Below are positions 35,243-47,169 of a DNA stretch of 64,000 nucleotides, in pieces. The stretch covers positions 112,639,897 to 112,703,896 of the forward strand of contig JAMXBB010000004.1 in NCBI GenBank assembly GCA_024138015.1, written 5' to 3'. The notes under the pieces were generated by a model. That model saw only the letters and a list, made by a program, of their open reading frames with translations, was not told the DNA's origin and did not search any database. Made by a program: the position numbers and the translations under genes. Within the stretch, counting starts at the first letter, position 1, and each line of letters begins with the position of its first letter. The DNA is from Lumnitzera littorea (taxonomy: Eukaryota > Streptophyta > Magnoliopsida > Myrtales > Combretaceae).

Positions 35243-36487
35243 TTACTTCCATCCCTTAGTTTCATCAAACACCACATCTTTACTTATTATTATTCGTTTT
35301 GAAGAGGGACTATATATCTTACAAGCTCCAGATGGATGGTATCCTATGAGAACTCCCTCTTCACTTCTATCATCTAATTTCCTCCTTCTGTTTTTCAGAA
35401 TATATATAAAGCATAAGCTTCCACACTTGGTTTCCTCCCTATCCATACTTCTTTTAGTGTTTTTTGTTTCAAGGATCTTGTTAAACACCTATTTAGTATG
35501 TATACTGTTGTCGCCATTACTTCCCCCCATATTCAATATAGTCTGATTTCTTCTTTCAACCACCCCATTATGTTGTGGTGTGTATGGAGCTATTGCTTCA
35601 TGTTCAATCCCCTCTTTTTTACAGAACTTCTCAAATTTGTTCAAAGTATATTCACCATCTCCATCCATCCAAATTATTTTAATAACACTACCACTTTGCT
35701 TTTCAACTAGTACTTTGTATTTTCTAAAAATGTCAAACACTTCAAATTTCCTTTGCATTAGATACACCTAGGTTCCTTTACTAAAATCATCAACAAACGT
35801 TACAAAGTAACGATTCCTACCTAATGTTGTTACATCAAATGGTCCACAAACGTCTAAATAAACTACTTCCAAATAGCTCAAGGTTCTTGGTGAAATTCTT
35901 CCACTAAAGGACACTCTTGGCTGTTTGGCCAACTAACATCCTTTACAAATTTTTTCAATTACTTGAATATTCGATAATCCATGAACCATGTTCAATATGC
36001 TTAGCTAAGACAAGCTTTTGAAGTTCAAGTGTCCAAATCCCAAATGCCATGTCCAAGTATCATCATTCACTGCCACAACTAGACTCATACATTCACCTAA
36101 CTCAATATCAATTTTAAATGTATGGTTCTGTGAGAGTGATGTTTTGATCACTAATCTACCCTTGTAGTCAAACATAATCAACACGCGATCCTTTAAGTTC
36201 ATCACATATCTTTTCTCTAGCAATTGTCCCATGCTCAACAAATTGGTCTTCATACTCAGTACATACAAAACATCAAAGATGTATGAGTGTTTCCCATTTC
36301 TTTGTTTAATCAGAATATTTCCTGATCCTTTGGCCATCACCATACTATTATCAACAAACCTAACTCTACTCATAACGATTTCATCCATTTCAATAAACCA
36401 ATTCTTGTTACCTGTCATATGGTTAGAACATCCACTGTCCAAGTACCACATATTGGAGCTTATGTTCTTAGGTGGGGTTGTCACCAT
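35243..36487 (-). pseudogene. Cop-2 protease and integrase remnant
   Basis: The protease motif WYLDSGCSNHMTG opens the segment at 36487. The GAG-pre-integrase signature WTWHLGFGHLNFKSLS lies near 36030. The integrase core has VVYLDVCGPF near 35860, a TAG in FSKGT-stop-VYLM where Trp is expected, and then DGDGEYTLNKFEKFCKKEGI and NGVVERRN near 35560 with the last catalytic Glu. The C-terminal part ends near 35243 with EGVLIGYHPSGACKIYSPSS. The segments 36487, 35767 and 35488 share one frame. Confidence 0.9.
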
Positions 36488-36499
36488 TAGTAATACTAC

Positions 36500-37471
36500 A
36501 TCATCAGAATTATAGCCTTCATCTTATGTGAAGCCTATTGTCTCTCCTTCTATCTTTTGAGAACCCCCTTTATTGTTTCTACATTCATCAGCAAAATGGC
36601 CAAACTTTTGGTAGTTGTAGCACTGAATGGACTGTTTATCAAATCTTCTCCTAAGCCCTTTTCCTCGTTGTCCTCCTCTTTTGTATACACCATCAAAACG
36701 TGTTTGATCAATGTTAGGTTCTTCATTTCTTGATTAGTACCACATCCTTCCATGTCCTCTACTCCTTCCTTGAGCACTTCCTCTTCTCCCCCTAATGTTA
36801 TCAACCGGAGCTCTCTTTACTCTCGCTTACAAGGCTTGTTTGTTAGATTTATCAGATGCTTTTTCACTCATCCATTGCTTATGTGCTTTAAGGGAGCTTT
36901 GCAATTGATCCAATGTCAAGATACTCAAGTCTTTCAATTCTTCTATTACTACTATGATATAATCGAACCTGGGGGACAAAGAATGCAGGATCTTGTCAAC
37001 CAGCATGCCTTCAAACATAGTTTCTCCATTTGCCTTTATCTAATTGGATAATGTAATCACTTTGGTACAAAATTCATTCACGGTCTCCTTGCTATCCATT
37101 TGCAATAACTCATATTGACGTCTTAATGTCTGAAGCCTAACCTTTTTTAGTTTATCTACTCCCTTGTAATACTCCTCAAGAGTTTCCCAAGCCTCTCTTG
37201 CAAAACTTGCATTTGCTATTCTTTCAAAATTTGTTGCATCAACACACTGATGGATATAGAACAAAGCCTTGTAGTCTCGCTTCTTTAACTCTCGATGTGC
37301 TGTCTGTTAGGCCTCAATGGGATTGTCGGGAAAATCTTGAACACCACTGTCCACAACTTCTTACACATCTTGAAACTCGAATATCACCTTCATTTGGATA
37401 CTCTATTTCTCATAGTTATTCCCATCCAAGATTGGGAGAGAAGTCAATATATTGCCTGTCACTGAAGCCAT
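36500..37471 (-). pseudogene. Cop-2 gag remnant
   Basis: Translation would start at the ATG at 37471 (MASVTGNILTSLPILDGNNY). In-frame stops follow, at 37403-37405 and 37361-37363, both where related gags have Trp. The capsid continues open at 37264-37040 and 37018-36827 (EEYYKGVDKLKKVRLQTLRR, HSLSPRFDYIIVVIEE). After a frame change the zinc knuckle QCYNYQKFGHFADECRN lies near 36600, with one Cys changed to Tyr. Confidence 0.9.
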
Positions 37472-37494
37472 TCTCACTTTCTAGATCAAAAATG

Positions 37495-37506
37495 GCTCAA
37501 ATACCA
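37495..37506 (-). other. Primer-binding site of Cop-2
   Basis: The minus strand reads TGGTATTTGAGC, two mismatches from the initiator-Met PBS, one base inside the 5' LTR. Confidence 0.85.
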
Positions 37507-37507
37507 C

Positions 37508-37806
37508 TGTTAAAACACAAGACATGCAACTGCAACAACAAAAAAATATCACACACATTCACACAGTCACTTACACTTGAATCACTTTTCTTTATTGAGT
37601 TCTTGCTACACTCACATACACTCTTGCACTCATCTCACTTTTCTTTTATATCAAAGTACAAACACAGATGTGCACTTTATTTGACACAGTCACTTGCTAT
37701 TTATATCCCTCAACACTTATGGATAACCACTTTAACTAACTCTTATTAACCACTAACTCACTAACTAAACCATAGTTCAGCACAATATGAATTAATTCTA
37801 ACAACA
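37508..37806 (-). mobile_element. 5' LTR of Cop-2
   Basis: 299 bp, starting TGTTGTTAGAATTAATTC and ending TTGTGTTTTAACA on the minus strand, adjacent to the PBS. It pairs with 33159-33431. Confidence 0.93.
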
Positions 37807-37811
37807 TATAT

Positions 37812-40160
37812 AAGATACACCTACATAATGAATTCAAAAGCACAAAGTGTACAGCAAAGAAAACATGGTGAGAAGGATTTACGGTATACTATCCGCCAAT
37901 AGCGGGGAGATGACGAGATAAACTCAAATTAATCTCCATCATTATGATCTCGAATAACATTGACGAACGTATGAATTTACATATCATTCCTAGCTACACC
38001 ACTGAGAAATCGTATCTTAGAAAGTTAAACCGCTGAATTAACGACTAAATTTAAAAATAAATAAATAAATAAATAAAAGACAAAGATATAAGTAAATGGG
38101 AATATGAGCGATTTACAGTTAACCGTAACTTCTTGAAACTATGAAATGATACATTATGTATTTTCGATAATATTTTATCTATTTTATTTTTTAGCTTCTT
38201 GAAACTAAACAAATTATACGACCCTTTTAAAATTGTTGTTGGGTTCACAATAAGTTAATATTGTTATACCATCTACGCACATCACCTGTACAAATAAATC
38301 GTAGTTGAAAATTATGTAGCATGAAAAATCAGTTTTATACTACTACAAAATTAAGCAATAGGGATTGCAAATAAATGACGGTTTATAAACCAATTACTAT
38401 AATTATCAATTAAAATAGCAATTTTATTTTTAGTAAAATCTACTATTACAGTAATTGTAAATATCTACTCTAAATTATTGATCATAAGTGTGGTTTCATC
38501 TCTTTATAACATTTAGAAATATTAAAATAACCCTCAAATTATAGATAAAGCCCCCAAAGCTATGGACCTTTAATAATGGCTTGGGATTTATTTGGAAATA
38601 TTTTAAAGTTACTAAGAGATAATATGGCATTTGATAGTTTAGAGAATCTATTAGTACCTTACCAATAGTTTTCAATAGATACTAATGCTAAATTTGATAG
38701 TTTACTACATAAAGATAATTTTACCTAATACAAAATGATTTTACTGAATAAAACAACAAATTGATAATGGATGATAAGTTTGGAAATGTATCATAATCAA
38801 ACAGTTTTATTAGATATAAAATACATTTACCAAATATAAAAGACTCTTTTTCAAGTTTTCATGTTGTCATGTATCCCAATACCAACCCATTTATTATCCA
38901 CTTCCGCTGATAAATGCCTCTCACTTTTCATTTAAGGGCTTTGTTGGTATGTAATGGCCTAAGAGTACCAAATTGTTCAGCCTTCACAAGCATTCAGTTG
39001 AACTTTACTGATTGTGTTTGAAATAGAAAAACGATGGGAATAAGTCCAAACAATGCGTTTCAATGTGGTCAATAATGGGCATATGTATGCAAATGAAAAT
39101 TTACACCTTTTTTGTTGTTATTTTCATTGGCACTTGGTAAAATCCATCGTGGCTGGGCTTCATTTTCCACCAAATTTCCATTATTGATCATAGGGACATG
39201 ATCCGTTTCTGCCCGTATTAGGTGTCCAAATCGAAGTTGAAATTTCCATCATTGATCTTGGCGACATGATCCGTTTCTGTCAGTATTAGGCGTCCAAATC
39301 GAAGTTGAATAAGAGTGCCCTTTAGCACATGGGTCCCAAAAAGATGCTGATGCCAATCCCGATATGGTTGGCTTTTTCAAGTTTGAAAAAAATTAAATAC
39401 TTTGAAAAATCAACCAGCAATTCCGAGCCTAAAGTGTTCTAGAGAAAGTGCAAAAGAAGGAAAATGCCAGATTGGTTAACGATTATCTCATGAAGGGCAT
39501 TTTTGTAAATGCATAGCACATATTTGTACAAAATAGTAATTATGTAGATATTTAGGAGATGCAATAGCGTGAAAATCAGTTGAAAATAGATGGTAAACAT
39601 AGTTAGTTGTTCTAATGAGCGGGAAAATTAAAGTACCTATAATAACCAGAAAAATTTAGAAACAAATAAAATAATATAAAGACAATGACATCCTTGGTAA
39701 AAAACCTAGAAGTAGAGCGGCAAGGTGGTCATTTTAGCACTTGAAATAATCTATCTATTTAAACATGTCAAAGGGACATGCCAAAATTCTTGGATTTTAA
39801 TCATATGTCCTTTTACCTTTTCCGAATTTTCTTCAATTTACAAATCAATAATTAAGTATATCTACATCTTTGAAATATTACGTGATATCATCATAATAGC
39901 ATCACATTCCAAAGTCATTTCCTTCCTCCCTCTTCTATTCTCAAGCGCAACCTTTTTCCTAGAAGAGTTCTTGCCTCCTCTTTGCAAGAAGCACATAAGA
40001 GAGCAATGACAAGTAAGATTTTCTTATCCATTATTAAAGTTGAGGTGTGCTTAGGAATGTCAAACACAAATTATTATAGGAATGACATAACATATTCAAT
40101 AAGAAGAAGAAAAGAGATTAGGTTCAGAAGTGAGTTGCAAGTGTTAGAAAGCTATGAATT
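37812..40160. other. Intergenic DNA without recognised gene
   Basis: An (AAAT)n microsatellite lies at about 38052-38077. At 38339 a sequence ACTACTACAAAATTAAGCA resembles the terminus of CACTA-like elements, but no partner end was found. Two overlapping plus frames (39725-40009 and 39982-40179) encode nothing I recognise. Confidence 0.45.
39173..39309. repeat. Two-copy tandem repeat of about 68 bp
   Basis: The units are 39173-39240 and 39241-39309. Both begin AATTTCCAT(T/C)ATTGATC and contain GACATGATCCGTTTCTG and GTCCAAATCGAAGTTGAA, with a handful of differences. Confidence 0.9.
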
Positions 40161-42950
40161 TGTAATGCCCCGGCTTTGAGGTATCTACTTAAAAAGTTTC
40201 CTTTACGTTTGGTACCTAAAGACAGTTCGCTACTACCATCCCTAAGTTAGAGATAAAACAGAACTTATAATCCACCTATAATACAACAATATGAAACACT
40301 TGTTTCCATAAATCTTCTCATTCGATATAACAACCATACAAAAATCTTTACATCAGTGAGTTATACTCAGAATATTACAATCATATAACCTTATACATGA
40401 TTCCATTACAAATGCCTAAGTAACACATTTGCAATCTCTAAGTTATAATGCATACATAACATGTTGATACTTCTTAAAAAGTCACTCCTAGAACATGTTG
40501 ATACTCCATGAAGTGCTCCAGAGTCTTCTTGCTCGTCTAAGGTCCTATCTGTCTCTAACCTGAAGATTAAAAAACTTATCCCCTTAGTTTACTGTAAGCT
40601 GAGCGAGAGTGAATAAATAGACAAACACAAATAATATCACAGCACAATTAGCAAGCAAATTATCATTTCAATCACAAAACTCATTAGTCTAACCAAGTAA
40701 TACAGATGTAGCAAATGCATGCCATGGTAATGCATGTAATATGTATAGGCAACAATATCCTAGCCTAGCCTAAACTTAACCCTCATTTGGTTAGTTGGCT
40801 TCAATCCAGACATCTGGATACAAACTGAAGTCCAAAAACCTAGAAAAGAGTTTAACAAACTTAACCTAACCTAGGTTATATAATTCTATATACTCGAAAA
40901 CCAGTCTTTGTAGACTAAGATGTTTGTATTACAAAACCAAGCTCCCAGAAACTAAACTGTTTGCCTAATAAAAACTAAGTATTCAAGATTAAGCTTAACC
41001 AAACAAAATCCTAGTTTTTAGAAAACTTGACTTGTAAATCTTTTTTAGGCTATGCCATGAATGCATTAATAAATGCTTAAAAAAACCAAGCAACTATCAA
41101 ACAACACAAACAAGCTTACTCATCTATTTATTAGCCAAGCTTTTACTTTACTCCATTTAAGTTTCTATCTCTAAAACCTTATTATCAAGTTTACTTAAGA
41201 AAACACCTAGGAGGTGTAGTTAGCAATTAGTATCTAAATTCTTATCAAATTTAATGCAAATCCCAACCAAAAACTTATATCTAAGCAACAACACAATTGA
41301 AGTCATTACAGTCAATAACCAAGCATGATTCAATCAACAACATATATAAAGGAATTCAAAAGACATTTCATAATTGATCAATCAACATGTCCATTCACAT
41401 ACACAAGATCATTCACATGTATTGTAATTAGATAAGTTAAAAATAGATAAAATCTACTCTAAAACACAAGCAATCCACTTACCTAGGCCACTTAGCAAAT
41501 TTCCAATGCTTACTTTTACATTTGAAGTTTTTCCTTAGCCTGCTTCACCTCAATGAAATATGTATGACACTCAAGTTAATATACGTTAAATATAAGCAAA
41601 GTTACTAACTTACTTACACTTTGAGGTGCAAGTCTTCGTGTTATTCTTTTTAAGAGAACTTTGATTCTAGATGTTTTCTAACCCAGTTTCTGACTTACCC
41701 TCTATATCCAAGATTCCTTTAGCATACTTTTTGACATAACTATATAAGTATTATTATGTCCAATTTCCTTACCACATCATCCTTCCTAAGGTTATAGATT
41801 TTAGTGAAACACTTGTTCAATATTTAATTACTATAACACAATTAATATGTTGCTAAGGTTAATTTTTTGACTAAATGCTCTTAGAAGACATAATGAATTA
41901 TTTTAAAAATACATATATGTATTCAAAATCAGCCAAACCCCTACATCAATTTTTTATCTAAGTTTTGTATAGCAAGTTATTATATATTTCCATCTACTTG
42001 ATGTTCTAACTTACTTTCTAACTTGCATCCAACACTTCTTAAATCATTAAATCGCCCGACTTTAACACTAATTCCTCTATTAGTACACTCCATTAGAATA
42101 GTTCAATATCCCAAACTCATTTGCAACATTGGTGTAGCACATGCAAACCAAATTACTTGGTACATCCCCCATTTTAAATATTTCCAACACATTACTTCCA
42201 TGTTAAACCAAAATTATCGAAAATTCAACTTCATAGTTTATCAAAAATATTTTCATAACATTAAAATAGACCACTTGAGAAACTTATAGACAAAAATTGG
42301 AGTAGAAACTGCATTATTTACTATTTATAAAATTTACCACAAAATTCGTTTTTAAGCCTAGTTTCTTATGGAATCCATATTTTTGCTTTAAATCTTAAAA
42401 ATCTAGTTTAATATTTAGATTCTACATGCAAAAATACTTTAGAAAAACAAGTTTTTTAATTTTCAGTCTTTGTTTACTATTTTTAGAATTTTAGTAAAAA
42501 CTTTAGAAAAATTGGATATTTACTGTCACTAGCTTTTCTGGTCACCATCCTACTATGGGTGTTTATCGACTAGGCATGAGGCAACCTCCTCCTTCGGTCA
42601 GTGGTGGTTATTCACTCCCAAACATCACCTAGATCCTCAAACTCCTTAAACTCCAATTTGAGCTATTTGCTTCTAAATTTTGCTAAAATCTCTTCTAAGC
42701 ATTTCTCCTCTCATCGCAAATTCTCTCAAGCCACAAACTGACTAAACCTTTTTTTAAAAATAGCCTTCCCAATTTATGGAGCTCCTTCTCAATTTATAGA
42801 GCTCGTTTTGTCACGTAGGAAATTCTTTTGGTTCCAATTGTCCTTTTTTTCCATTTCAAGGTGAATGTGTGTCCTAAAGTTTGTTCCCATCCATTCACTA
42901 GCCTCCAAACATGCAAGCCACACCTATTTCCAAATAATAATATCACTCTA
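40161..42950 (-). mobile_element. Probable solo LTR of a chromovirus-like element
   Basis: The low-coordinate end reads TGTAATGCCCCGGC, matching in kind the end of the LTR-A repeats (TGTTACTCCCCGAAC). The interior has a similar texture, and the TATA-like CTATAAATTG lies on the minus strand near 42791-42800. No internal coding sequence follows. The high-coordinate end and target duplication could not be fixed. Orientation is inferred only by analogy with LTR-A. Confidence 0.5.
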
Positions 42951-43842
42951 GCTTGTCTTCAAAATTTCTATGCAATTTACCTAATTTAATTATTAATTTA
43001 TTCACATTTATGTAATATATGGGACTATTTTTTTTTTCCATTTCACATATATACATATACGCATGATACTTGTATTAACTATTTTAATCTCGATTTGCTC
43101 TAAATTATTATTTATATAGATCAAATAATTTTACTTTTAGAATCTCACTCCTTGTATTAGCTATTCTAATTCTCTCTCTCACTTAGGGTTTTACTCCTTT
43201 AATACCTCAACTAACTTAAGCATCGAAGTAATTATACTGAGATAAACTTCGGCATCCACTAACTATATTTTGTCTTAAAGTTGACCACACAACGAAGTGA
43301 AGATCACACATCAATAGTAGCATCGTATATGAGAAAAACCACCACAATTTCTCAATAATTTGTACTAGTCATTTTAGATCTAGCTTCCCAGTACTTTTGC
43401 TCCGGATCTCGGATGCGAGAAGTCACTATCCTAACTTTTTTCATGAATTTTCGATTTTCATTGTTCAAGTACCGATCATGCAACAAGGATCCGAATAATA
43501 TTCTCTATTGCTGACCACGTTGATGTGCAAAAAAGAAAAAAGTGGGTAAGGGAAAAAGCCAAATCTCCATGAAAGCGGAATCATCCCCATTATGTACTGT
43601 ACTTTTAAGCAACATCCTTGGACAGACAACCTCGCTTTGGGAAGCAAGACCCCCGTGGTTAATGACAACCAAAGCAACCCCATTATCTTTCACACGCGAG
43701 GATTGCAATTTGTCAAAAGTGCCTAGATGGATTTAGATTGCGAGACAAATTCAAGCATCTAAAAAGTTTCCGCAAGGACTCTAGATTATACAACTTCGGA
43801 GAAGGCAATAGCATTCAATGCTAAATGCGACTTGATTACTTG
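42951..43842. other. LTR fragments upstream of Tat-2
   Basis: 43190-43310 (CTTAAGCATCGAAG ... ACTATATTTTGTC ... GAAGATCACAC) resembles both 44490-44594 and the end of the Tat-2 5' LTR (45210-45300). These look like repeated LTR 3' ends. A 65-codon frame at 43542-43736 has no recognisable product. Confidence 0.45.
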
Positions 43843-44262
43843 CATAAACTCATTGGCATAAAAGATAGAAAAAATATCCAATATGATTCATTGAATAATT
43901 TCATCAGCACAAAAGTCCAAGAAAAATCTAAGTCGCTTCATCAAATAATCTTGTTGGTACAAAAGTTTGAGAAATTGTTGGTATAAAAGCTCGAGAAAAA
44001 TCTGATATGTTTAATCATATAATTTCGTTTGCATAAAAGCTCAAGAAAAGTTTAATACCTTTTATCTGATAATCTCAATAGCATAAAGCGCGAGAAAAAT
44101 CCAATATGCTTTATCAATAATTTTGATGGCATGAAAGTCTGAGTTATTGGATAATTTTGATGACATAAAGTTCAAGAAAGATCATAATTGCTTCCTTGGA
44201 TAATCTTAGTGGCTAGGAAGCTCAAGAAAAAATCTAATACGCTTCCTCAAATAATCATAAAG
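43843..44262. repeat. Degenerate tandem array, unit about 50 bp
   Basis: About nine units follow the pattern CATAAAAGCTCAAGAAAAAT then a CTTYATC-AATAATYTTGRTGG segment. Two units are shortened to about 24 and 34 bp. The array lies just upstream of the LTR fragment at 44490. Divergence between units shows it is old. Confidence 0.85.
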
Positions 44263-44594
44263 CACTACATTACACTGCTTAGGTCAAGACTCTAGCTCAT
44301 CAGATCACAAGCAAAGCCATAAATGCCTAAGAGAAACTATCATACAATGCAATCACTTAGCTTAGGACCTTGAGAGCCCATACAAGTGTTCAATCTCCTT
44401 ATCAAACACATAAGACCTAGACCAAGCCTAGTCTAGGTACAACCTAGCATCACCCCTTATAAAAGATCTTTTCTCTCCTTCTCTCTCTTACCTTGACTGA
44501 GTTAAGCATTAGAATGGCCATGCTATAGCAAACTTTGATGCCCACTAATTGTATTTTGTATTACAAAAGGCCTCATAACAAAGAGAAGATCACA
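44263..44594. other. LTR-like fragment preceding Tat-2 5' LTR
   Basis: The block from TTGACTGAGTTAAGCATTAG to GAAGATCACATG resembles 43205-43310 and the terminal part of the following LTR. No gene was seen. Confidence 0.4.
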
Positions 44595-45310
44595 TGTAAC
44601 ACCTAGTGAATTGAATTGCTTCTAATAGTTTAAAGTTTTAAATTAAACCACTTAATATGATGTTTAATTTATTTTAAATCAACTTAAACAACCTTCATAA
44701 ACACTTAGTTGTTAATCACATCTGACTTTCCTTAATACACATTTATCACTATAATTTTAAATGTAAGATTTCAAGTTAAAAGAACTAATGATTAGAATAT
44801 GGCAAGACACATGAGTTTTATTAATAGTAGAATTTCGGCCATTTAGATGACTTGGCACCTTGGCCACTACCAAACTTTCAATTAAGCCAATTTATTTGGC
44901 TTCTCTTGGTTAATTATCAAGTTGGGCCTACCCCATCAGGAAGCCCTAAAGGCTGGACCTACCCACTCACACATGTTTTGAGTTTTGAAAAGTGGTGCAA
45001 ATAGTTGTAGCACTGCATAACTTCATTATATAACCACTTACTACTCCCATTCTTCAGCATGTGCTTATTAAAGAGCTGCCACGTGATCTATGACTAATGA
45101 TTATCCATTGCTACAAATATCTAATACACCTATAAATAAGGGAAAGAAAACATTGTAAGAACTTTCAAATACACTTAGCTTTCTTACTCGTTCACTTCTT
45201 TACCTAAACACATACTTACTTAGGCATCGGATGCTAGAATAGCCCCAGCACCCACTATAGTCTTTCTTTCTTTCACAGGGTCAAAACTCTATAACAAAAT
45301 CAACCAACAA
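44595..45310 (+). mobile_element. 5' LTR of Tat-2
   Basis: It starts TGTAACACCTAGTG and ends in CAACCAACAA before GTTTGGTGCC, the leader seen in Tat elements (also present in Tat-1). A TATA box TATAAATAAG lies at 45131-45140. The exact end is uncertain by a few bases. No matching 3' LTR was found because the element is interrupted near 52375. Confidence 0.65.
45131..45140 (+). promoter_or_regulatory. TATA box in Tat-2 LTR
   Basis: CCTATAAATAAGGG is a consensus TATA element about 180 bp before the LTR end, in the sense of the element. Confidence 0.5.
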
Positions 45311-45345
45311 CGTTTGGTGCCATCCGTTTCTAAGTAACTACCTAC

Positions 45346-46760
45346 ATGGCAAAAACAAGAATGACAAAGAGTGCAAGTGTTGGTTCTTCTCCCCAACAAC
45401 TCCAAGGGAGAAGTAGATATACCAACAAGCAACATTTGGCTAGATTAGAGTAGCTTTGCATTGATATAGCCAAAGAAAACTAGGAACTTAATGAGAAAAA
45501 TGATGAGATTTTGAATATTCTCACAAAGATAATCCACTAAACTAAGATCAAGGTGACAGTGATAACAATGCCGCTAATTTTAATGACTTGGTTTATTCTC
45601 CTGAATTAACCAAAAAGTAGGCTAGTGTGATGCTTAAACCTTCGACCCCTACTCTTAAGAAGGCTAACAAAGGAAAACAACCATAGCAATTGCACTACGT
45701 AGGACCATCGCATGTCAACACCCTTGCTTCAACTAATAGATAGTTTCAAATAAAGAAGAGTCCTTTTGTTCCCCAAATATTAGAGTAAGTAATACCACAA
45801 CACATTAAATTGCTGCAGTTTGAGACATGATGAAACAAAGGACCTAAAGGATCATCTTGAGTACTACCACATTAAGTTGCACGTCTTGAGTGATGCCATA
45901 GCTTGTTAGGCATTCCCTTCAACTTTGAGGAATGTAGCAGGTACATGGTTTAAATAAGTGAAGCCGAACACAATTTCATGTTTTGAGGACTTGGTAGAAG
46001 TGTTCTCGCAACACTTCCTTACAAGTAAACTACCTGTAGAGGATTCATCAGTCCTTAATACTATAAAGTAAATGTTTGACGAATATTTTAGAGACTATTT
46101 GGCTCGATTCATGGCTGAGATGGTGTAAATTCCAAATTTGGATATTAGCGTCGTCCTCAATGCAATAATTGATGAGGTTAAACTTCATAGAGATTTCTTT
46201 ATGTCTGTAGCAAAGAATAAGTCGAAGACATTTTCCAAATTTAAAGCTAAGGCCATATCTTACATTTAATAAGAGGATAACATAAAGGCCCAACAAGAGA
46301 CCGATCAAAATAAAGGAAACCAAAAAATGACAAGAAAAAGAATATGAAGGATCAACTTAATGCATGTAATGATCAATTTTTAGGGAGAAGTGGTGGATAA
46401 AGGAAAAAGTCGTGCATTCCAACCATTCAATTTTCAATATATTGATGGAAGTACATAATGGGGGGGAGTGGTGTCGATTATATTACAATGGCTTGAGCAG
46501 ATGAGAGGAAATCCATCGTGAAGAAATTTGAACTACTATTGTGATTTCCATCGCAATAGAGGCTACGATATGGACAAGTGTATTCATCTCAAAATGCACT
46601 TGAGGATGCACTCTAACAAGGGTATTTAGGCAAGTTCCTTACCCACGATGCTAAGAACATTGAGCAGCCTACCCAAAGACGGAAGGATAAGCAAGAAAAT
46701 GCAAAATGCTCTCCTCAACCAAGGAGGGAGGCAAGGCATGGAGGCAATAACATAGCCCTA
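45346..46760 (+). pseudogene. Tat-2 gag remnant
   Basis: The frame begins at ATG 45346 (MAKTRMTKSASVGSS) with a TAG after about 36 codons. The capsid core lies at 45850-46320: AFPSTLRNVAGTWFK, SCFEDLVEVFSQHFLTSK and DYLARFMAEMV, with stops where Gln or Trp are expected. The C-terminal knuckle CDFHRNRGYDMDKCIHLK lies near 46543-46600, the CDFH form typical of Tat gags. The minus-strand 91-codon frame here (46323-46048) is only a shadow. Confidence 0.8.
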
Positions 46761-46766
46761 AATGGT

Positions 46767-47165
46767 GTGATAAACATCATTATTGGTAGACCTTCTACCA
46801 TAGGCTGGTGTAGCTCTTTGAACTCAACTAATGCCATGCAATATGTTTACAGTGTACAAGGTAATAAAGTCAAAATTGACAATTCCATTTACTTCATAGA
46901 AGAAGATTTTGAAGGTGTACAGAGGCCTCATGATGATGTACCGGTAATTAGCATGAGAATTGCCAACTTCGAGATTAGGCAAATTATTGTCAACACTAAA
47001 AGTTTGGCATATATTATTATTCAATATGCCATTGACTAAATGTAACCGAAGATCAAGTTGTAGCTAAGGTCTCACAACTATGATTTGTATGCATTCAATA
47101 TTCAACTTGTATAAGTTGCAAGAGTTATTTCCCTTCTAATTTAAAATGGAGATTATGAGAAATTA
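46767..47165 (+). pseudogene. Tat-2 protease remnant (N-terminal half)
   Basis: The lead-in SIYFIEEDFEGVQRPHDDVP is the conserved Tat sequence before the retropepsin. The active site DTG has decayed to NTK (IIVNTKSLAYII near 46990). The domain is cut at 47165-47169 by the inserted LTR and resumes at 49902. Confidence 0.8.
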
Positions 47166-47169
47166 TGAA

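Larger units (their letters stand above)
33154..37811 (-). mobile_element. Cop-2: structurally complete Ty1-copia retrotransposon
   Basis: The element proper is 33159-37806, flanked by the 5-bp direct repeat TATAT at 33154-33158 and 37807-37811. It has two LTRs (273 and 299 bp), a PBS, a PPT and gag, protease, integrase, RT and RNase H in copia order on the minus strand. The LTRs are very similar except for a gap of about 26 bp, indicating a younger insertion than the gypsy elements around. Stops and several frame changes make the polyprotein untranslatable. The lineage within copia was not settled. Confidence 0.95.

Noticed and set aside
35142..35771. Plus-strand frames up to 134 codons
   Set aside because: They are antisense shadows of Cop-2 integrase and RT, which read convincingly on the minus strand.
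39725..40179. Two overlapping plus-strand frames (94 and 65 codons)
   Set aside because: No domain, no promoter or splice context, and composition is like the surrounding intergenic DNA.
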